13,145 nt of DNA from the NCBI GenBank assembly GCA_004524595.1, contig SDOA01000112.1, positions 1 through 13,145 on the forward strand. Reading direction: 5' to 3'. A program made the translations under genes and the position numbers. The notes under the pieces are model-generated. The model was given only the letters and a program-made list of their open reading frames with translations, ran no database searches and was not told the origin of the DNA. Origin of the DNA: Candidatus Thorarchaeota archaeon. Its GTDB lineage: Archaea > Asgardarchaeota > Thorarchaeia > Thorarchaeales > Thorarchaeaceae. Below, piece after piece: positions 12,366 to 13,145 of this stretch. Within the stretch, counting starts at the first letter, position 1. Each line of letters starts with the position of its first letter.

Positions 12366-13145
12366 CTATAATACTCGAAGCTCCTCTTTGAGAATCTTAT
12401 CTTCTATAGGAGACATAATTGCATATAGTTCAATATGATCGATCAAAGATTTGGCATTCCGTATCTTCTGTTCCAGTAGTTCTTGAATCTGGAAAATACC
12501 TGATACGTTCGTCATGTTGACCTCGATACGGACTGTCTTCTTCTCACCCTTTCTAATCTTAACATCTTCAATCGCCATCGCTGAAGCAGAATGGATATTG
12601 ACACTACCTGCTTCAAAAGGAATTCTCGCTCTGCCTTTTGTCATATCTAATGCATCAGCCACACCGACTACGCCGCCCTCAATTGTCATGGGTTGAGCCA
12701 CTTTATCGTGACAGTAGATTGCATGAATCACATGGTTACGAATATGTACCTGCTTTCGAAGGTCCTTTGGATACACTTTCTTGAGAATCCTATCAAGTAT
12801 TGGGATTGTCAGTACTACTGAGAATTCATCGTGATTTGTCCTTCCAACAACCATCCCAACATCATGAAGATAACAACCAAACATAACGATGACTTCTGCA
12901 TCTTTGATGGTCCCTGTATTTTCTTGGATAACTGTTGGTTGAAGGCCATTACTGAGTTCACGGATCAATTTGATACCATTTAGTGTTACAATGAGTGAAT
13001 GTGTATGACCATGATCGGAATATCCCATTCTATCGATAGCCATCCTATTGCTATCTTCAAGAAGGGTCTGGACTTCAATATCTTTCTCCAATTCATCAAA
13101 TGCGAGCAGGCATAGCTCGTTGTCCTTCAATAATCTGCGGACTCT
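12366..13145 (-). CDS. HD-domain hydrolase, 5' end beyond the window
   Basis: The frame is open to the right edge of the window. A TTG at 13130 could serve as a start, but five more in-frame codons without a stop follow to the edge, so the gene probably begins outside. The visible 259 or so codons carry HD-superfamily motifs: DHGHTHS, FGCYLHDVGMVVGRTNHDEF with the HD pair, VIHAIYCHDK, and VGVADALDMTKGRARIPFE. Such proteins are metal-dependent phosphohydrolases acting on nucleotides or phosphate esters. The DALDMTKGRARIPFE segment resembles HD enzymes of the YpgQ/COG1418 or COG2316 kind, without a firm match. The C-terminus has a helical region (IFQIQELLEQKIRNAKSLIDHI). Substrate is unknown. 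It is separated from the Lrp operon by about 120 bases that hold the Lrp promoter. Confidence 0.75.
   Translation of the reverse strand, partial: RVRRLLKDNELCLLAFDELEKDIEVQTLLEDSNRMAIDRMGYSDHGHTHSLIVTLNGIKLIRELSNGLQPTVIQENTGTIKDAEVIVMFGCYLHDVGMVVGRTNHDEFSVVLTIPILDRILKKVYPKDLRKQVHIRNHVIHAIYCHDKVAQPMTIEGGVVGVADALDMTKGRARIPFEAGSVNIHSASAMAIEDVKIRKGEKKTVRIEVNMTNVSGIFQIQELLEQKIRNAKSLIDHIELYAIMSPIEDKILKEELRVL

Overview
The window looks like an archaeal chromosome. It carries ribosomal protein L15e, two archaeal/eukaryotic RNase P protein subunits (p30 and Pop5 types), an archaeal-type YchF/OLA1 GTPase with a TGS domain, AT-rich TATA-like promoters, GGTG/GAGG ribosome binding sites and many TTG or GTG starts. 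The phylum cannot be fixed from what I can see. The gene set would fit an Asgard or a euryarchaeal lineage.

Layout. Positions 1-1510 hold two small membrane proteins, a possible 42-residue ORF and an unrecognised 165-residue protein. Positions 1635-4953 form a compact metal-cluster module: a DUF134 (UPF0251) helix-turn-helix protein, a divergent DUF5320-like Gly/Trp-rich coiled-coil protein, two MinD-type ATPases each carrying two 4Fe-4S ferredoxin motifs, and two NifX/orange-protein-like domains. The last four form one overlapping or closely spaced operon on the minus strand. Its promoter carries two nearly identical 16-bp palindromes on either side of a TATA-like element. No nitrogenase genes are present, so metal-sulfur cluster handling of the bacterial ORP type is a better reading than nitrogen fixation.

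Positions 5068-7000 hold the YchF-like GTPase and an unrecognised protein with an internal repeat. Positions 7003-8118 hold an intact flavin reductase-like gene. Directly upstream lies the tail of a second, decayed copy, cut off abruptly and joined to the 3' part of an IS200/IS605-type tnpB gene. A short-form D-3-phosphoglycerate dehydrogenase follows.

Positions 9174-11368 are the information-processing cluster: a structured leader candidate, rpl15e, a COG1325-type RNA-binding protein, rnp3 and rnp2. The last three overlap each other, which suggests coupled translation of RNase P parts with the ribosomal protein. On the minus strand at 11370-12244 an Lrp/AsnC regulator and a JAMM metalloprotease form a two-gene operon with a palindrome beside its TATA box. 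An HD-domain hydrolase runs off the right edge. I saw no tRNA, rRNA or CRISPR array.
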